Shown piece by piece: positions 10,860-22,793 of a stretch of DNA of 64,000 bases; position 1 is the stretch's first letter, and each line of letters starts with the position of its first letter. The stretch is from Ustilaginoidea virens (taxonomy: Eukaryota; Ascomycota; Sordariomycetes; Hypocreales; Clavicipitaceae). The stretch spans positions 496,001 through 560,000 of the forward strand of contig NC_057317.1 in the NCBI RefSeq assembly GCF_000687475.1. The letters run 5' to 3'. Under the pieces are notes generated by a model that saw only the letters and a list, made by a program, of their open reading frames with translations, ran no database searches and was not told the origin of the DNA. The position numbers and the translations under genes are program-made.

Positions 10860-12948
10860 TCAGCTCCCCCCCACCGCGTCTTGGCGCTTGCCGCCGCCAA
10901 CGGACGCCCCGGCAGGCTGCGCGGCCAGCATCGCCGCGGCCTTCTCCCTCAGCTTGTACTTTTGGATCTTGCCGCTGGCCGTCTTGGGATGCTCGCGCAC
11001 CCACAAGACGTGCTTGGGGACCAGGTGGCTCGACAGGGCGGTCCGCACGCGCGCGCGCACAGCCCCCTTGGTGAGCTGCCGGCGCGAGGCCGGCGCCGGG
11101 TCGCCCTCGTCCTCGGCGTCGCTCGTCGTCCACCCGCTGGCGGGGATGACAAAGGCGGCGACGCTCTCGCCCAGCCGGTCGTCGGGCACGCCCACCACGC
11201 TGACCTGGTGGATGCCGTCGAGCCCAAAGAGGCAGTTCTCCACCTCGAGCGGGTGGATGTTCTCGCCGCCGCGGATGATGAGGTCCTTGATGCGGCCGGT
11301 GATGGTGACGAAGCCGTCCTCGTCCATCTCGGCCTCGTCGCCCGAGTACATCCACACCGTCGTGCGCCCCGGCGGGCCGTCCTCGTCGGGCTCGGCCACG
11401 CGCGCCTGCGCCGTCGCGGCGGCGTCGCCAAAGTATCCCCCCATGACGAGGTACCCGGCCGCGGCGAGCTCGCCCCGGGTGCCGAGGGGCGCGAGCTTGG
11501 ACCGGTCCGCCGGGTCGACAATCTTGACGCTCGTGTGCGGCATGGGCCTGCCGACGGTCGCGCAGCGCTTGTCCGGCGGGTCGCGCGGCGACGTCATGCA
11601 GCTGACGGGGCTGGTCTCGGTCATGCCGTAGCAGATGACGAGGTCGCGCAGCCCCAGGCGCCGGAAGATGGTCTTCATGAGCGCCTCGGGCACGGAGCTG
11701 CCGGCCACGATGCCCTTGCTCAGGTGCGCGGGGGGCTCGGGCACGACGCCCCGGTCCAGGGCGTCGAGCACGGCCATGAGCATCGTGGACACGCCGTACA
11801 GGCCGGTCGCCTCGTGGTCCACGCACATGCGCAGCGTGGCCGCGGGGTCGAACGCCGGGCTGGGGAACAGGATGGCCGCGCCGCTCGTCGCCGTCGCCAT
11901 GTACCCGAGCACGCTGCCGAAGCAGTGGAACAGGGGGGGCGGGACGACGATCCGGTCCCGGGGCTCGAGGCCCATCCTCTGGCCAATCAGGATGCCGTTG
12001 TTGAGGATGGAGCGGTGCGTGAGCATGGCGGCCTTGGGCGCCGACGTGGTCCCGGACGTGAACTGGATGTTGATGGTGTCGTGGGGGTGGAGGCGCTCGG
12101 CAGGGGTGACGGCGCCCGGGGAGCCGTCCAGCAGGAGGCCGTACGGGGTGACGGCCCGGCACTCCTCGAGCCCGAACCGGACGTCGCCGTGGCCCGCGCG
12201 GTTGTCCACGACGACGACGGTTTGCAGCGTCGGGACGCCCTGGCTCTGGATCCTGCTGCCCCTCAAGTCGCCCGCCACCCGGGTCAGAAGCTCCTCGTTG
12301 CTGCGCCCTTTGCCGGGCTTGTAGGCGACGTCCGTCACGGCCCCCGCGACGAGGACCCGCACGCCGAGGTGCCTCAGAGCCGCTTCCAGCTGGTTCGCGT
12401 TGAAGCTCGGGTTCAGAGGCACGAGGATGGCGCCGAGCTTGAAGCAGGCATAGGTCAGGGCGGCAAACTCGGGCGTGTTACCCAGGGAAACGGCCACGCG
12501 GTCGCCCTTTACCACCCCGAGACTGGCGAGGGACGACGCGAGACGGTTGGAGAGCAGGTCCAGCGCGTGGTAGCTGAGGGCGGTTTCGGACGCGTCGGGG
12601 GCAGGGGAGCGCGCGATGACGGCAGCGCAGTCGCCGTGGCGGGAGACGGTTTCGGCGAAATGCTGCGGGATGGTGCCCGTGTACAGGGGGGGCTAGAAGA
12701 GCGTTCATTGCTTGTCAGCACGGGGGGCGGGGGATGGAGAGGGCGGCGGTGTGTGATGAGGAGACGACGTGGAATCGAGAGCGAAGGTCGGAAGAACATG
12801 AGAAAGAATGATCGACCTGGACCGTACGCACCTCGCTGGGTCCTGTTCTGAAGCTCAGTCCTTGCGTCGACAACGGCCTCGACAGGATCCAAGGCTTGAA
12901 GCCCGCGCGACGCGGCATCCTCCCTTTTAACCGCACGAGAGTCGCCAT
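10860..12948 (-). CDS. AMP-forming acyl-CoA synthetase, mitochondrial ACSF2-like
   Basis: Member of the ANL adenylate-forming superfamily, most like medium-chain acyl-CoA synthetase (ACSF2 type). It should activate a carboxylic acid with ATP and CoA. Two exons: 12948-12832 and 12692-10860, giving 1950 nt and 649 residues. The 39-residue first exon is basic, lacks acidic residues until its end and looks like a mitochondrial presequence (R- and S-rich, with RPLSTQGLSF near the end). Motifs in order: P-loop-like FTSGTTSAPKAAML near residue 250, YGMTETSPVS, the SGDEA aspartate, the hinge and GRIKDLIIRGGENIHP block, and the C-terminal TASGKIQK with the catalytic lysine. All adenylation motifs are intact. 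The C-terminus (VGGS) is not a peroxisomal PTS1. The substrate cannot be read from sequence. Confidence 0.92.
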
Positions 12949-13756
12949 GGCTCTTTCGCGTTGGCAGACCGACCGCGCTCCGGGGGTGCGGGAGCCGAGT
13001 GTGTTTGCTTATGGCTGACGGGCGCAAGGCGACACCAACATCCGAGTGTCCTCCGCAGAGCTGCACTTCATCAAGTCGTGCTCGAGATGCCGTTGCAAAG
13101 GACCAAGGGGCATTCCACGCCCGCCCCCTCCTCGTCCTGCTGCTGCGCCGCCGTCTTGCCTCGCTCCATCCGTCGGGACCAGGCCCTCTCGTCACCCGCG
13201 TTGAACGTTCCGGCTAGCCAGCTCCATAGCGGATTTGATTAGGCAGCTCGCCTAGGGCCAACTGCAGCTTGCACGGGGTTCATGTTGCTTCTACCCCACA
13301 CCGCGCCAGCCGAGTGGGTGCGTGGGTGGGTGCGTGGGTGGCAGTCCCAGGGCCGAGAAGAGAACGACGCCATTTGTCGTCTTGGAATGCTGCGGCGAGG
13401 CTGGCCATGCTCGTGAGATGCAACTCCTCGCCCTGGTGCGTCTGCCCTGGGTATACTGGTGTTGACGCAACCCGCCGAGACGGAAACATGTCGCCCATCT
13501 CCATCGCCTCGCCACCGCCTTTTACCGGTAGCTCTTTCCCACTCTGCCCACGCCGTGCCGTGGACGGGCAGGGCAGCAACGACTGGTCGCCGGGGTCGGG
13601 CATAGCTGCTCCTGCCAAGCTCAGCTCATAATAATGGCACTAGACATACCGACCAACGACTTGGCAGCGCTCCACCTGGGAAAGAATTCTGGCCATCTGG
13701 AGCATGCATGTGGTAATTGATGGCATCGTCTACTCCATACTGCCGCACAAACGCAT

Positions 13757-13791
<35 letters not shown>

Positions 13792-14386
13792 AAATATACT
13801 CTCCATTAAGAACTGTCTCTATGCTTGGCTTGTATCAAGCCCTGTCCCGTATCACCACCCGTCCTGACTCTAGATCTGTTTCAAAGTTCAGCATGGATGG
13901 ATCAAAAGCGCCATGCCATGGTAAAGTACAGCAGCACAATGCTCATCCGAGCACCATGTCCCTAAATCGAAAATCCCCAGCGCCAATTGATTCCCCCGCC
14001 CACTGCATCTCGTGTCCACCCAGAGACAAGCCGAAAACCCCGGCTGAGGCTGGCGGACGTGTAAAATGATTTTTGCTTCCATATCGAGGTGCAGTGGCCG
14101 GCAAAATACATGCATGATATGATGCATCTGCACGGTGGGATCCAGTTCCACCGATGCAGGAGTCGAGTCGCTCGTAGCGACATGATGATGAAGAAATAGA
14201 AAAAAATAAAATAAATAATGTACAAAGGCTGGGAGAAGAAAACGAACGAGAAACGCTGCGTTAATGTTCCACAAGCTGCATGTTGGCGCGGGATATCGTC
14301 AAAGGTCGGTGGCAAACATGTGCATAGTCGTCTGCGTGGTTCAAGTCGATGCTCTTTCCAAGGGGGGGAAAAAGCCTCGACGGTCC
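12949..14386. other. Intergenic, upstream of the acyl-CoA synthetase and downstream of the OCH1-like gene
   Basis: No gene is supported. The stretch holds a GGGTGCGT short repeat near 13315-13340 and a T30 homopolymer at 13758-13787. Promoter sequence for the minus-strand acyl-CoA synthetase should lie at its left end; the right end is 3' flank of the OCH1-like gene. Confidence 0.55.
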
Positions 14387-15547
14387 CTATTGAAGCTCCC
14401 CTTGCTCCTTTTGCTCCTCTTCCTTTTTCTCGCCGATATGTCTCTCGCTTTCCGGTTTCCAGGTGCCTGGGAACGCCGTGTTAGCCAAGTTCGTGGTGCC
14501 TCTGCGCCCTGCAGCTGTTACCGTACCCTCGAAATCATGCTTAACAAATGCCATCGGGTCGTCGTAATCCTTGGCTCCCATTTGCTCGACGCCGGGAGAG
14601 AAGCTGGTGATGGGCAGGACAATCACGTCACCCACGCGCTTGCTATTTTCCATGCCCGTAAAATTGTGCCAGTCGATTTTGCCCTGGCTGTTCTTCACGT
14701 CAAAGAACCTCGCGTCGTTCAGATAGTCCATCACGGTATCGGTCCACAGGGCGGGACCGGTGAGATCCACGACGTCCCTGCCCACAATGGACGAAAGCTT
14801 GCCCTTCTTCTTCAACGCGAGCGTCTTGTCGGTTATTCTCGTGATGACGTCGCGCAGCACAGGGTGGCCGGGCTTGCTTTGAATGGTCCACTGGCAAAAC
14901 TGAATGCGACGACTGTACCAATCGGCCCAGTCAGGACGATCGGGGTCGGCCTCGATGCCAATGACGAGACCAATAGTCTGCCGGGGAATGTGCGAAGGAA
15001 CCCATTCCAAGGCGCTTCTGATGGCGTAGGTATCAATGTCGGAGTATATGCCGCCGCGAGCGAAGAGTATGAGGTAGCGAAACAGGTCGGCTTTCAAGAC
15101 GGCAAGGGGAAGCGCTTGATAGGCCTCAACCACTTCGGGAACAGATGCGTAGAAGAGGTTGAGCATACTGACGGCGACGTCATCGGTTACAACTTCGTGC
15201 ACGAAGCCCGGGTGCTGATAGGTCCAGGACGCCTCCTGATCTCGGAACTGGAAATCGCTATCGGCCGGCGTCGTTTTCCACGTCTGCCAAATGTAGGCTG
15301 GAAACTTTGACTCGATGTCGTAAGGGTATGCGTACGAAAGCTTGTCGTACGTCGACATGTGTGACATGTCCATCACGGGCTTTTGTGCCACAGCTCGCTT
15401 GCTGTTGGCAGTCTCGGGCTTGGATTTGGCTGGGTTGCCGGCAGCCTGAGCCTGACCGACATTGCTGGAACTGTGTGAACGGAAAACAAGGAAGAAGATT
15501 GTCAAAACGACGGCAGCCGCGGCCAAAGCACGGCGTGAATTGAGCAT
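14387..15547 (-). CDS. och1: Alpha-1,6-mannosyltransferase, OCH1-like (GT32)
   Basis: Golgi type II membrane glycosyltransferase of family GT32, probably the OCH1 initiation-specific enzyme that adds the first alpha-1,6-mannose to N-glycan cores. It is a single exon of 387 codons (386 residues). I chose the ATG at 15547 because it directly precedes a short basic stretch (MLNSRR) and a hydrophobic signal anchor (residues about 7-22), the normal GT32 layout; an in-frame ATG at 15655 would add 36 residues with no obvious function. The stem (residues 25-65) is rich in S, K, A and Q. The catalytic core has YIWQTWK, LKADLFRYLIL, GGIYSDIDT with the DxD metal-binding motif (D170 and D172), and RRIQFCQW. 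The C-terminal tail is charged (E/K/Q). Hoc1-like paralogues cannot be excluded. Confidence 0.92.
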   Translation of the reverse strand: MLNSRRALAAAAVVLTIFFLVFRSHSSSNVGQAQAAGNPAKSKPETANSKRAVAQKPVMDMSHMSTYDKLSYAYPYDIESKFPAYIWQTWKTTPADSDFQFRDQEASWTYQHPGFVHEVVTDDVAVSMLNLFYASVPEVVEAYQALPLAVLKADLFRYLILFARGGIYSDIDTYAIRSALEWVPSHIPRQTIGLVIGIEADPDRPDWADWYSRRIQFCQWTIQSKPGHPVLRDVITRITDKTLALKKKGKLSSIVGRDVVDLTGPALWTDTVMDYLNDARFFDVKNSQGKIDWHNFTGMENSKRVGDVIVLPITSFSPGVEQMGAKDYDDPMAFVKHDFEGTVTAAGRRGTTNLANTAFPGTWKPESERHIGEKKEEEQKEQGELQ

Positions 15548-17221
15548 ATCGGTCGACAAGACGATGGCCGCCTCCAGTGCCGAGGCCAGCCGTTTCTCGT
15601 TGCTCGGGTGTTTGTTCTTGATTGTCGGCAAGAAATGCAAGTCGAAAAAAGACAAAAGGTTCGTTGAAATCTGTCCTTAAAGGGGTCGATTGGCCTCTTT
15701 CCGTGACTCACACAGCCAAGCTTATCCGACTTTGGAAATCCGCGCTTGCGTAAGGGAGGGAATGAGAACAAGACCGAAAACAGCAGAACCAAAAAGAATG
15801 ACTGCGCATCGAGCCCATAAATCAAGGCTACGAGAAATTGGTCGTATCGTGCTCGTGCGATGCTGGGCTGATTCCCAGAGGTGGCGGCAGAGTTGGGGTG
15901 TCGCCCAAGGAAGGGGGAAAAAAAAATGAGGCTGGCAGCCCTGGCGTAATGTAATGAAATGTGATGGTGGGGATCGGTATGTGTAGCTACCCACTTCTGG
16001 GCTGTTGGCAGGTGACGCCAGCTTGCTGACAAGCTGTTACAACATGCAAGTCCGGAGGAGACCTGTCAAGCAGCACCGAGGCGAACCGGGAATTTTCGTA
16101 GCACAGAGATGTAAGACGCGGCTTGATTGTACGGAGTAGACACACAAGGTTTCGTCCACTGGCAATTCTATGGCCATGGGCACATTGGAGCCCCCGAGTT
16201 CAGATCCAGCTTTGATGGATTGACCAGACGGCACTTGCACGGCCCACAGCGCTTGGCTGTCAATTCTTCCAGGGACCAGTTGACCTTTTTTAGACGCGCC
16301 ACACAACCAAAGCCACCCAATGCGCAGCAACTCGGCGAGAGCGCGGAGCAAGTGGCCTGCGGCGCACGCGAACCAGACGCTTTCGAACGGGTGGCCAGTG
16401 GTGACGTTGTCGATGACTCTGTTGGATGTAAATCGCCGGACGAGCGAGCAGCTAGGTGGTTAGGTGGTTGGAAATGAGGAGTGATAGGGAATCCGGGGGA
16501 GGGTGTTTCGAATGAAGACAAGGATGTAACAATGGAAACAGGAAATAGGAGCACAAAATGATTGCTATGGTCTGCACGGAGTACGGAGTGTAGGACCTGG
16601 AATATTGGGAGATATAGGGGAGGGTTGGTTTTGGTTTCAAAGGGATGAAACGACGACGATCGGCAGAGCTCAAGTACCGCTCAAGTACATGCCATACCGC
16701 ATACCGCCCGCCCCTGTCGAGTTGTTCCCAGCGGGGCAAGTTGGTGGATTTGCATAAAAGGAAGGAAGGAACGAACCTTCAACCCACGCTGCAGCCTGGT
16801 AGCTGTAGCTGTAGGTGTAGCTGACGCTGATTGGCCTCGATTCAAGCAGCCACCTGATATGAAATACTGTACATACCAGACAACAACTGCTTTTGGTTTA
16901 AAATAGCCCACGCGGGCGAGGATGACGTAATGGCGTGCGGCGGTGGCTTGCAAGCTATGTCCTGGAGGGAAAGGGAGAAGCGGGACCCTTGGAACTTTGC
17001 CTTTTGCTAGAGTTTCTGTGGAAAGCATGAGGAGCGGCCCCATTACTGTATACCTGCTAGCCCCATGCTGTGGCACGATAGGCTTTGTCACGGCCTGGGA
17101 TGTCTGTCACAGACTTGCACGTGGGGGGCAATTTGGCTTTACAAGTTGAAATTTTCATGTGGTCAATATGCAGAACATGGGGATCAGCAAGTTGGTCAAT
17201 CCACTAGTCCGCTTCAGGGCG

Positions 17222-17275
17222 GTGCAGTCAGTGCAGTCAGTGCAGTCAGTGCAGTCAGTGCAGTCAGTGCAGTCA
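17222..17275. repeat. 9-bp tandem repeat, 6 copies
   Basis: Six perfect copies of GTGCAGTCA in non-coding DNA. Confidence 0.95.
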
Positions 17276-19630
17276 CAGCCGCGGCACAGCTGGCGGCAAC
17301 TTAACTCGAGCCCCACCAAAGATCCACCAAGGGGGAGGCAACTAATTTTGGCGGCGATCCAAATAAAAGCGCCTGGCGTTTCCTCGGGCGGCGGTTTCAT
17401 ATTGCAGTACATGGCACGGAGCATAATTCTGGCACTGTCAATTGTTTTTAGCAAGACATACATAATAAGAGATTTACACCGACAAGCAGTCCGGTGCCCG
17501 CCGCCCTTACTATGTAGCTCACGAGGGCACTTGAGCTATGTATTTAGCAAGGGCCGCCCGAATGGAGAGCCAAGGTCGCCGAGGAGATAAAGCGCACCAG
17601 ACATGTTAGACCGAGAACTCGAGCTCTATACGTCGTCGCCGTCATTGGGCTTAGCGCTCTGCTAACTACAGCGACGCCCTACGATTTCCCGGGATAAGGA
17701 AGACGACAATGGCCGCTGCCTACCTCACTTGCAGCCTTGCTGCGACAATCGTGACCAAACTGCGCAGCCGCAGAATCCGGACTCGCGTAGGCCGATTCTC
17801 GGGCTCTCCCTTTTTCTTTCCGGGCAAGCGAATGATTCTCCGCGTAACTGTGGTTGCTCGCAAACCCTCACGGCTCGCGGCAGTGCTTGTGTCCGGGGGA
17901 CAAGACGAGGACGTAATGACTTGTCCGCCCATCTTGAAACCATGACTGCCAGACTGCCAAACTCCAAACGGAAACTGTTGAGGGCATCTGTGAAACATGG
18001 TCAAAGGGACAGGAGTCACAGGAAAGCACTGTCGGGTCTTTTGGCTGGGTCAGGACGCCGGGCCAGGTCGCTGGGGTGAAGCGATGCGCTCGTCAGTCGG
18101 GGGGGGGGGGTGGAGTAGACGCCCATCTAGTAAGGATTCTGCAGTTGCTTTCAGGGATTAAAGTAATTAAAGTGAGGTGGTCGTCCAGATTACAGAGTGT
18201 AGGTTTGGGCCTGGTGCAGATGGTGCATTCCCTGTCTACGGAGTACTATAGAAAGTAGCCACGCAGTCCCGGCCTCCTAGGGCTGCCGCTACACGGAATG
18301 CCAGAAGTTCTAGGCCGTAATGTAACAGATAGGCAGGCATAGTCCGGGCTCTGTCCTGCGTACCAGGGACCTTTTGCGGGCTTGGTGGAGAGGGAACAAC
18401 TGTGTAGCACGTAACAGCAGTATCGTCGGCGGTTCGTATGAGTAGGGGCAGATTCATAAAGTGACTGAGCAGCTATGTGCCGATTCATAGCATGTTAGCA
18501 TGGGACGCAGCTAGATCTGCCAGACTGCCACGGCATAGAAGCGCTGGGCACTGTGTGCAGGGATCTTGAAGACGGCCCCGTAGATTGCCGCCGACCATGT
18601 CTGCCGTCGACGATAACCACGCATGAAGCCCGGGAGGAGGCCTGATCAACGCAGCCTAGTTTACTCACCCAGGTGGTCAGAGTCGGTTATCCTACGGCCT
18701 CGGCGACTGCCTCCAGTCTCCACGTGTACTCCGTAATGCAGACTGAACCGACGCTGACTCTTATCAGCCAGTCTCGACCACTCGACGACTCGATTTAACG
18801 CCGTGGTCACCAGCAAACTGAATCCCACCTAGATGCCGTGTCGCTCCTGCACCCCCCCGTTGCCAGATGCGTTAGTGATGTGGGTTTCCATGCAGGACGT
18901 GTCATGTTTCGGCGTGGCATATTCGGGCCACTGCAGAACCCCGGGGGTGGTTGGTTGTCTCGATCCATCGCGCGTTTCGTTGCGTTTCGTGCGTTACGTT
19001 GCGTAACAGTGCGACACAGTGCCCACAGTGCGTCCCCTTGGGCAGCACGGAGGCTATCTGGACCGATGGGTCATGGTACAGTACAATGCAACATGTATCC
19101 TGGCAAAGGAGCAGTTTATAGAGTGACCTCGTCCATCTCTATAGCCTGCTCGCCCATCCGCCAAGCTTTCAAAGATATCACGAGCGCAAGAGTGCCAAAG
19201 GATAGAGAGCAAAGAAAGTCATCGCCTTGTCACAGCTTCGGATTCGTACATAGGCGGTAGTAGATGAGGTAGGCAGGCAGGTAGGTACCTAGGTAATGTA
19301 GCGAAAGAAGACCGTGTGCCCAGACCAGCCCTCGCACGGCCCGGGGCATTTAGTTTCCCGCGATTTTGCTGGCCAATCTTGAACGGGCCGGCCGATTAAA
19401 GCCGCACAGCGCAGTGGCACAGTCGGCATTTGGCCGTCCGAGGCAGGCGAATCCAACCGCTCCTTCTGCCTCCAGAACCCCACCGCGGGCCCCTCAGCCG
19501 GCATCTATTTATCTGTTTGGCTTTGGGCCCGTTATCCACCTCGGAGCTTCTTGGAAACGGCTTTGGCCGCGTGGTTCCCAGTGCCCACCGCCTTCACTTC
19601 AAAAAGAAGCCAGCTTCTCTCCATCCTCCG

Positions 19631-19687
19631 TCGCCATCGCCATCGCCATCGCCATCGCCATCGCCATCGCCATCGCCATCGCCATCG
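19631..19687. repeat. (TCGCCA) hexamer repeat, about 9.5 copies
   Basis: Perfect hexanucleotide array followed by a CTC-rich tract. It is about 250 bp upstream of the amine oxidase start and could lie in its promoter or 5' UTR. Confidence 0.95.
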
Positions 19688-19800
19688 TCCTCCTCCTCCT
19701 CCTCGTCTCCTGCTTCTGGGATTCCCATGCCGTACATCAACTCGGCAGGTCTTCCTCTGCACAAGCTGGCCCGGCTTTGACAGCTTGACGGCGCAACGGC

Positions 19801-19848
19801 TCAACGGCTCAACGGCTCAACGGCTCAACGGCTCAACGGCTCAACGGC
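19801..19848. repeat. 8-bp tandem repeat, 6 copies
   Basis: Six perfect copies of TCAACGGC, preceded by one variant copy (GCAACGGC). It ends 85 bp before the amine oxidase ATG. Confidence 0.95.
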
Positions 19849-19933
19849 ACCCTCTCACGCGATAAGCAACAGCCCCAAGACCCCCCATCTCAACTGCACC
19901 CGCCACCATCTACAGCTCCTACCGCCACCCCCC

Positions 19934-22089
19934 ATGGGCAAAGCTCCTCACCCTTTATCCCAGCTCTCGGCTGAAGAGTTCACCAGGGCTCGCGACATCG
20001 TTGTGAAGCTCTACGCCAGCGCGCAGACTCTGTATTTTCGGCAAATCTGTCGCGAGGAGCCGACCAAGGAGTCTCTGATTCCCTATCTTGAAGCTGAACA
20101 TGCTGGTACTCTGACTGCCGAGACGCCTCGACCTGCTCGCCACGCTCGTGTTGAGTATGACCTTCAAGATGGGCACAAGCATCAAGTCGTCAGGGCCGTG
20201 GTTGATCTGGATGCCGGCATCATGGTGACCAGCCATACTGCCTCTGCCTTTAATTTTCCCTACTACGTTGTGTAAGTGGCGCCCCCAGCTTTGCCTGAAT
20301 TCCCCCCTCTTGCAGTATTTCTGCTTCCTGTAGGATATCGCCACTTGTGCTAGCCGTAGCCGCTCAGGAATCTTGCGCTGATGTTGCCCTGGTTATTACT
20401 AATTTTATTTCATGCTTGTTTCAACAGTCACGAATTCATGCGATTCCAGGACATTTGTATGGCGTCAGATCTGTTCAAGGAAGCCATGTCCGAGTTTGTG
20501 CTGCCCGCGGGATTCGAAGTCACAATCGATCCCTGGCCCTACGGCGGACAAGACAACCTCCAAGACCCCAGGTACATGCAAGGGCTTGTCTTCGCTCGCG
20601 ACGCAGGCAAGAACCATCCCGACACCAACCATTACGGTCATCCCATCCCCATCATACCTGTTATGGACTGGCTCAAGCAAGAGATTGTGCGAGTCGACAG
20701 GCTTGCCACGGGTGGATTGGGCGACGGCCTTGAACCTGCCCCCCGCGGCGACGAGCCCAAGAAACTGTTTGAGAAGACCAAGTCTGCCGAGTGGGTTCCG
20801 GAGCTGCTCGACACCCCCGTACGATCCGATCTGAAGCCGCTCAATGTCGTGCAGCCGGAAGGCGCCTCGTTCACCATCCAACCAGATGGGCTCGTTGAGT
20901 GGCAGCGGTGGAGATTCCGGCTGGGCTTCACGCCTCGCGAGGGCGCCGTCCTCCACGACGTGTGCTACGAGAACCGCCCCGTCTTTTACCGTCTCAGCTT
21001 CTCCGAGCTGACGGTGCCGTACGGAGACGCGCGCCCGCCGTTCCACCGCAAGCAGGCATTCGACTTTGGCGACGGCGGTGTTGGACGCATGGCCAACAAC
21101 TTGATCCTCGGTTGCGACTGCCTGGGCGCCATCCACTACGTCGACACGCTCCTAGCCGAGCCGGATGGTTCTCCGTCGCCTTCCAAGTCGGTGGTGTGCC
21201 TGCACGAGCAGGACAACGGCATTCTCTGGAAGCACACCAACTTCAGGAGCGGCAAGGTTGTGGTGGCCCGGTCACGGGAGCTCGTGGTTCAGTTCATCTG
21301 CACGCTCGCCAACTACGAATACATCTTTGCCTACAAGCTCGACCTGGCGGGGGGGGTCACGCTCGAAACCCGGGCCACGGGCATAGTCAGCGTCGTGGCC
21401 ATTGACGAGGGCAAGAAGAGCGCGTACGGCAACGTGGTCTCGCCCGGCGTTCTCGCCCAGAACCACCAGCACATCTTTGCGGCCCGGATCGACCCGGCCA
21501 TCGACTCGTACCGCGACACCCAGGTCGTGGTGGAGGAGTCTCAGGGCGTCAAGACGAACCCCGAGACCAACCCGCGCGGCAACTTTTACGAGATCAGGCG
21601 ACGGACGGTGGACAAGGCCACGTACGTTGACGCCGAGCCGCGTCTGAACCGGACCCTCAGGCTGGAGAACCCGCGCAAGAAGAACCCCGTGTCGGGCAAG
21701 AACGTCGGGTACAAGCTGGTGGCCCCCGCCACGCAGCTGATGCTGGCGGATGAGGGGAGCATCCAAGCCCAGCGCGCCCAGTTTGCGCGGCACAACGCCT
21801 GGGTGACTGGGTACAGGGACGGCGAGTTTTGGGTCGCGGGCGAGTTCACCAACCAGAGCAGCTGCGAGGGAGGCGGGGTGGGCGACATGGTGCGACGAGG
21901 CGACTGGTTCACAGACGACGGCAGGCCGGACGGCAGGCCGGACGGTGGAGCCAACGGAACCGGCGGAGAATCAGAATCAGAATCATCAGGCTGCGGACGG
22001 AGGAGCTCGCCGGTAGTGTGGCCGGTGTTTGGCTTCACCCACAACCCTCGCGTGGAGGACTGGCCCGTCATGTAAGTCGTCTAAGTCGT

Positions 22090-22134
<45 letters not shown>

Positions 22135-22436
22135 GCTGCCCTCGAGTGGCGTTGGGGTGTGTGATTCTGACATATGACGATGCTAACTTTTCTTCTTCTT
22201 GCTTCGTCTCGAACAGGCCCATGGAAATGTACCAGATCCACCTGCGGCCCAGCGACTTTTTCGAAGCCAACCCGGCGCTGGATGTGCCGTGCACGAGGAA
22301 CCAGAGCAGCGTCCTGGTGTCGGGCTGCAGCGCCGACGGGCAAGCGTGCGGCTCCGTGCAGAGGGATCCGGTGGTCCACGGTCAGGGGGTCGCCGGTGGG
22401 ATAGACGCCAAGGCGGCTGGAGCGCATGTCGCGTAA
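19934..22436 (+). CDS. Copper amine oxidase (topaquinone enzyme)
   Basis: Oxidatively deaminates primary amines to aldehyde, ammonia and hydrogen peroxide. Three exons: 19934-20271, 20428-22071 and 22217-22436, giving 2202 nt and 733 residues. Key residues are intact: catalytic base Asp325 (in QAFDFGDGG), the topaquinone precursor Tyr409 in LANYEY, copper ligands His459 and His461 (NHQHIF) and His651 (FTHNPRVEDWPVM). The first four fall within a few residues of the numbering I recall for the Hansenula enzyme, but the last is about 25 residues later, because a low-complexity insert (GRPDGRPDGG...SESESESS) sits before it. The second intron, placed inside the VMP codons after EDWPVM, carries a T42 homopolymer. 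There is no clear signal peptide; fungal members are often peroxisomal, but the C-terminus (AHVA) is not a canonical PTS1. Confidence 0.95.
22092..22133. repeat. T42 homopolymer in intron 2 of the amine oxidase gene
   Basis: An uninterrupted run of 42 T within a 145-bp intron (22072-22216), starting about 20 bases after the donor site. It may be length-variable. Confidence 0.9.
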
Positions 22437-22793
22437 CGGAAGGGGGTTTCGTGTTGAACTGTATGCACTCTGCAAGGCGCGTTAACGGGACGAGCCTGCC
22501 CAGCTCGCACGTCTGCCAAGTAGCAGTTCAGTCAGCCAGTTTGTCTTGAGTTCGTACTGTTTGCTTCCCGTTCTCCCAACGGCAGCCGTCTCCGTCAGCC
22601 AGCCAGCCCACCGAGCCCACGTCAAAGCTGGTCGTCCAGCAAAGAAAAGCACACATGCCCAGAACAAAACTCCGTAAAGCTCGCGTAGTGCCACCCCCCG
22701 TCGCCCGTCGCCCGTCGCTGCTGCCCAAGCCCCCTCCGCGATCCGCCAACCCCGTGTCGTGCGCCCCCCCCCCCCCGGGCATCCCTTCCCTGA
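22437..22793. other. Convergent intergenic region, amine oxidase / BNA6
   Basis: Short region between convergent stop codons holding both 3' flanks. It contains a C10 run at about 22767-22777 but no gene-like sequence. Confidence 0.6.

Larger units (their letters stand above)
15548..19933. other. 4.4-kb gene-free stretch with several tandem repeats
   Basis: The longest gene-free region in the window, between divergently transcribed OCH1-like and copper amine oxidase genes. I see no protein with family features on either strand. It carries a 9-bp repeat (17222-17275), a TCGCCA hexamer repeat (19631-19687), a TCAACGGC octamer repeat (19801-19848), four TACGGAGTA-type motifs (16130, about 16580, 18237, 18727) and one TAGGTACCTA (19282). 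The last roughly 100 bases before 19934 are C-rich (leader of the amine oxidase). Confidence 0.55.

Noticed and set aside
10857..12851. Very long open frame opposite the acyl-CoA synthetase gene (about 664 codons)
   Set aside because: A shadow frame of the GC-rich antisense strand; its protein is rich in R, G, A and H with no domain, and the other strand holds a complete family protein.
17222..17275. CRISPR-like short repeats
   Set aside because: These and other arrays are contiguous tandem repeats with no spacers, in a eukaryotic genome.
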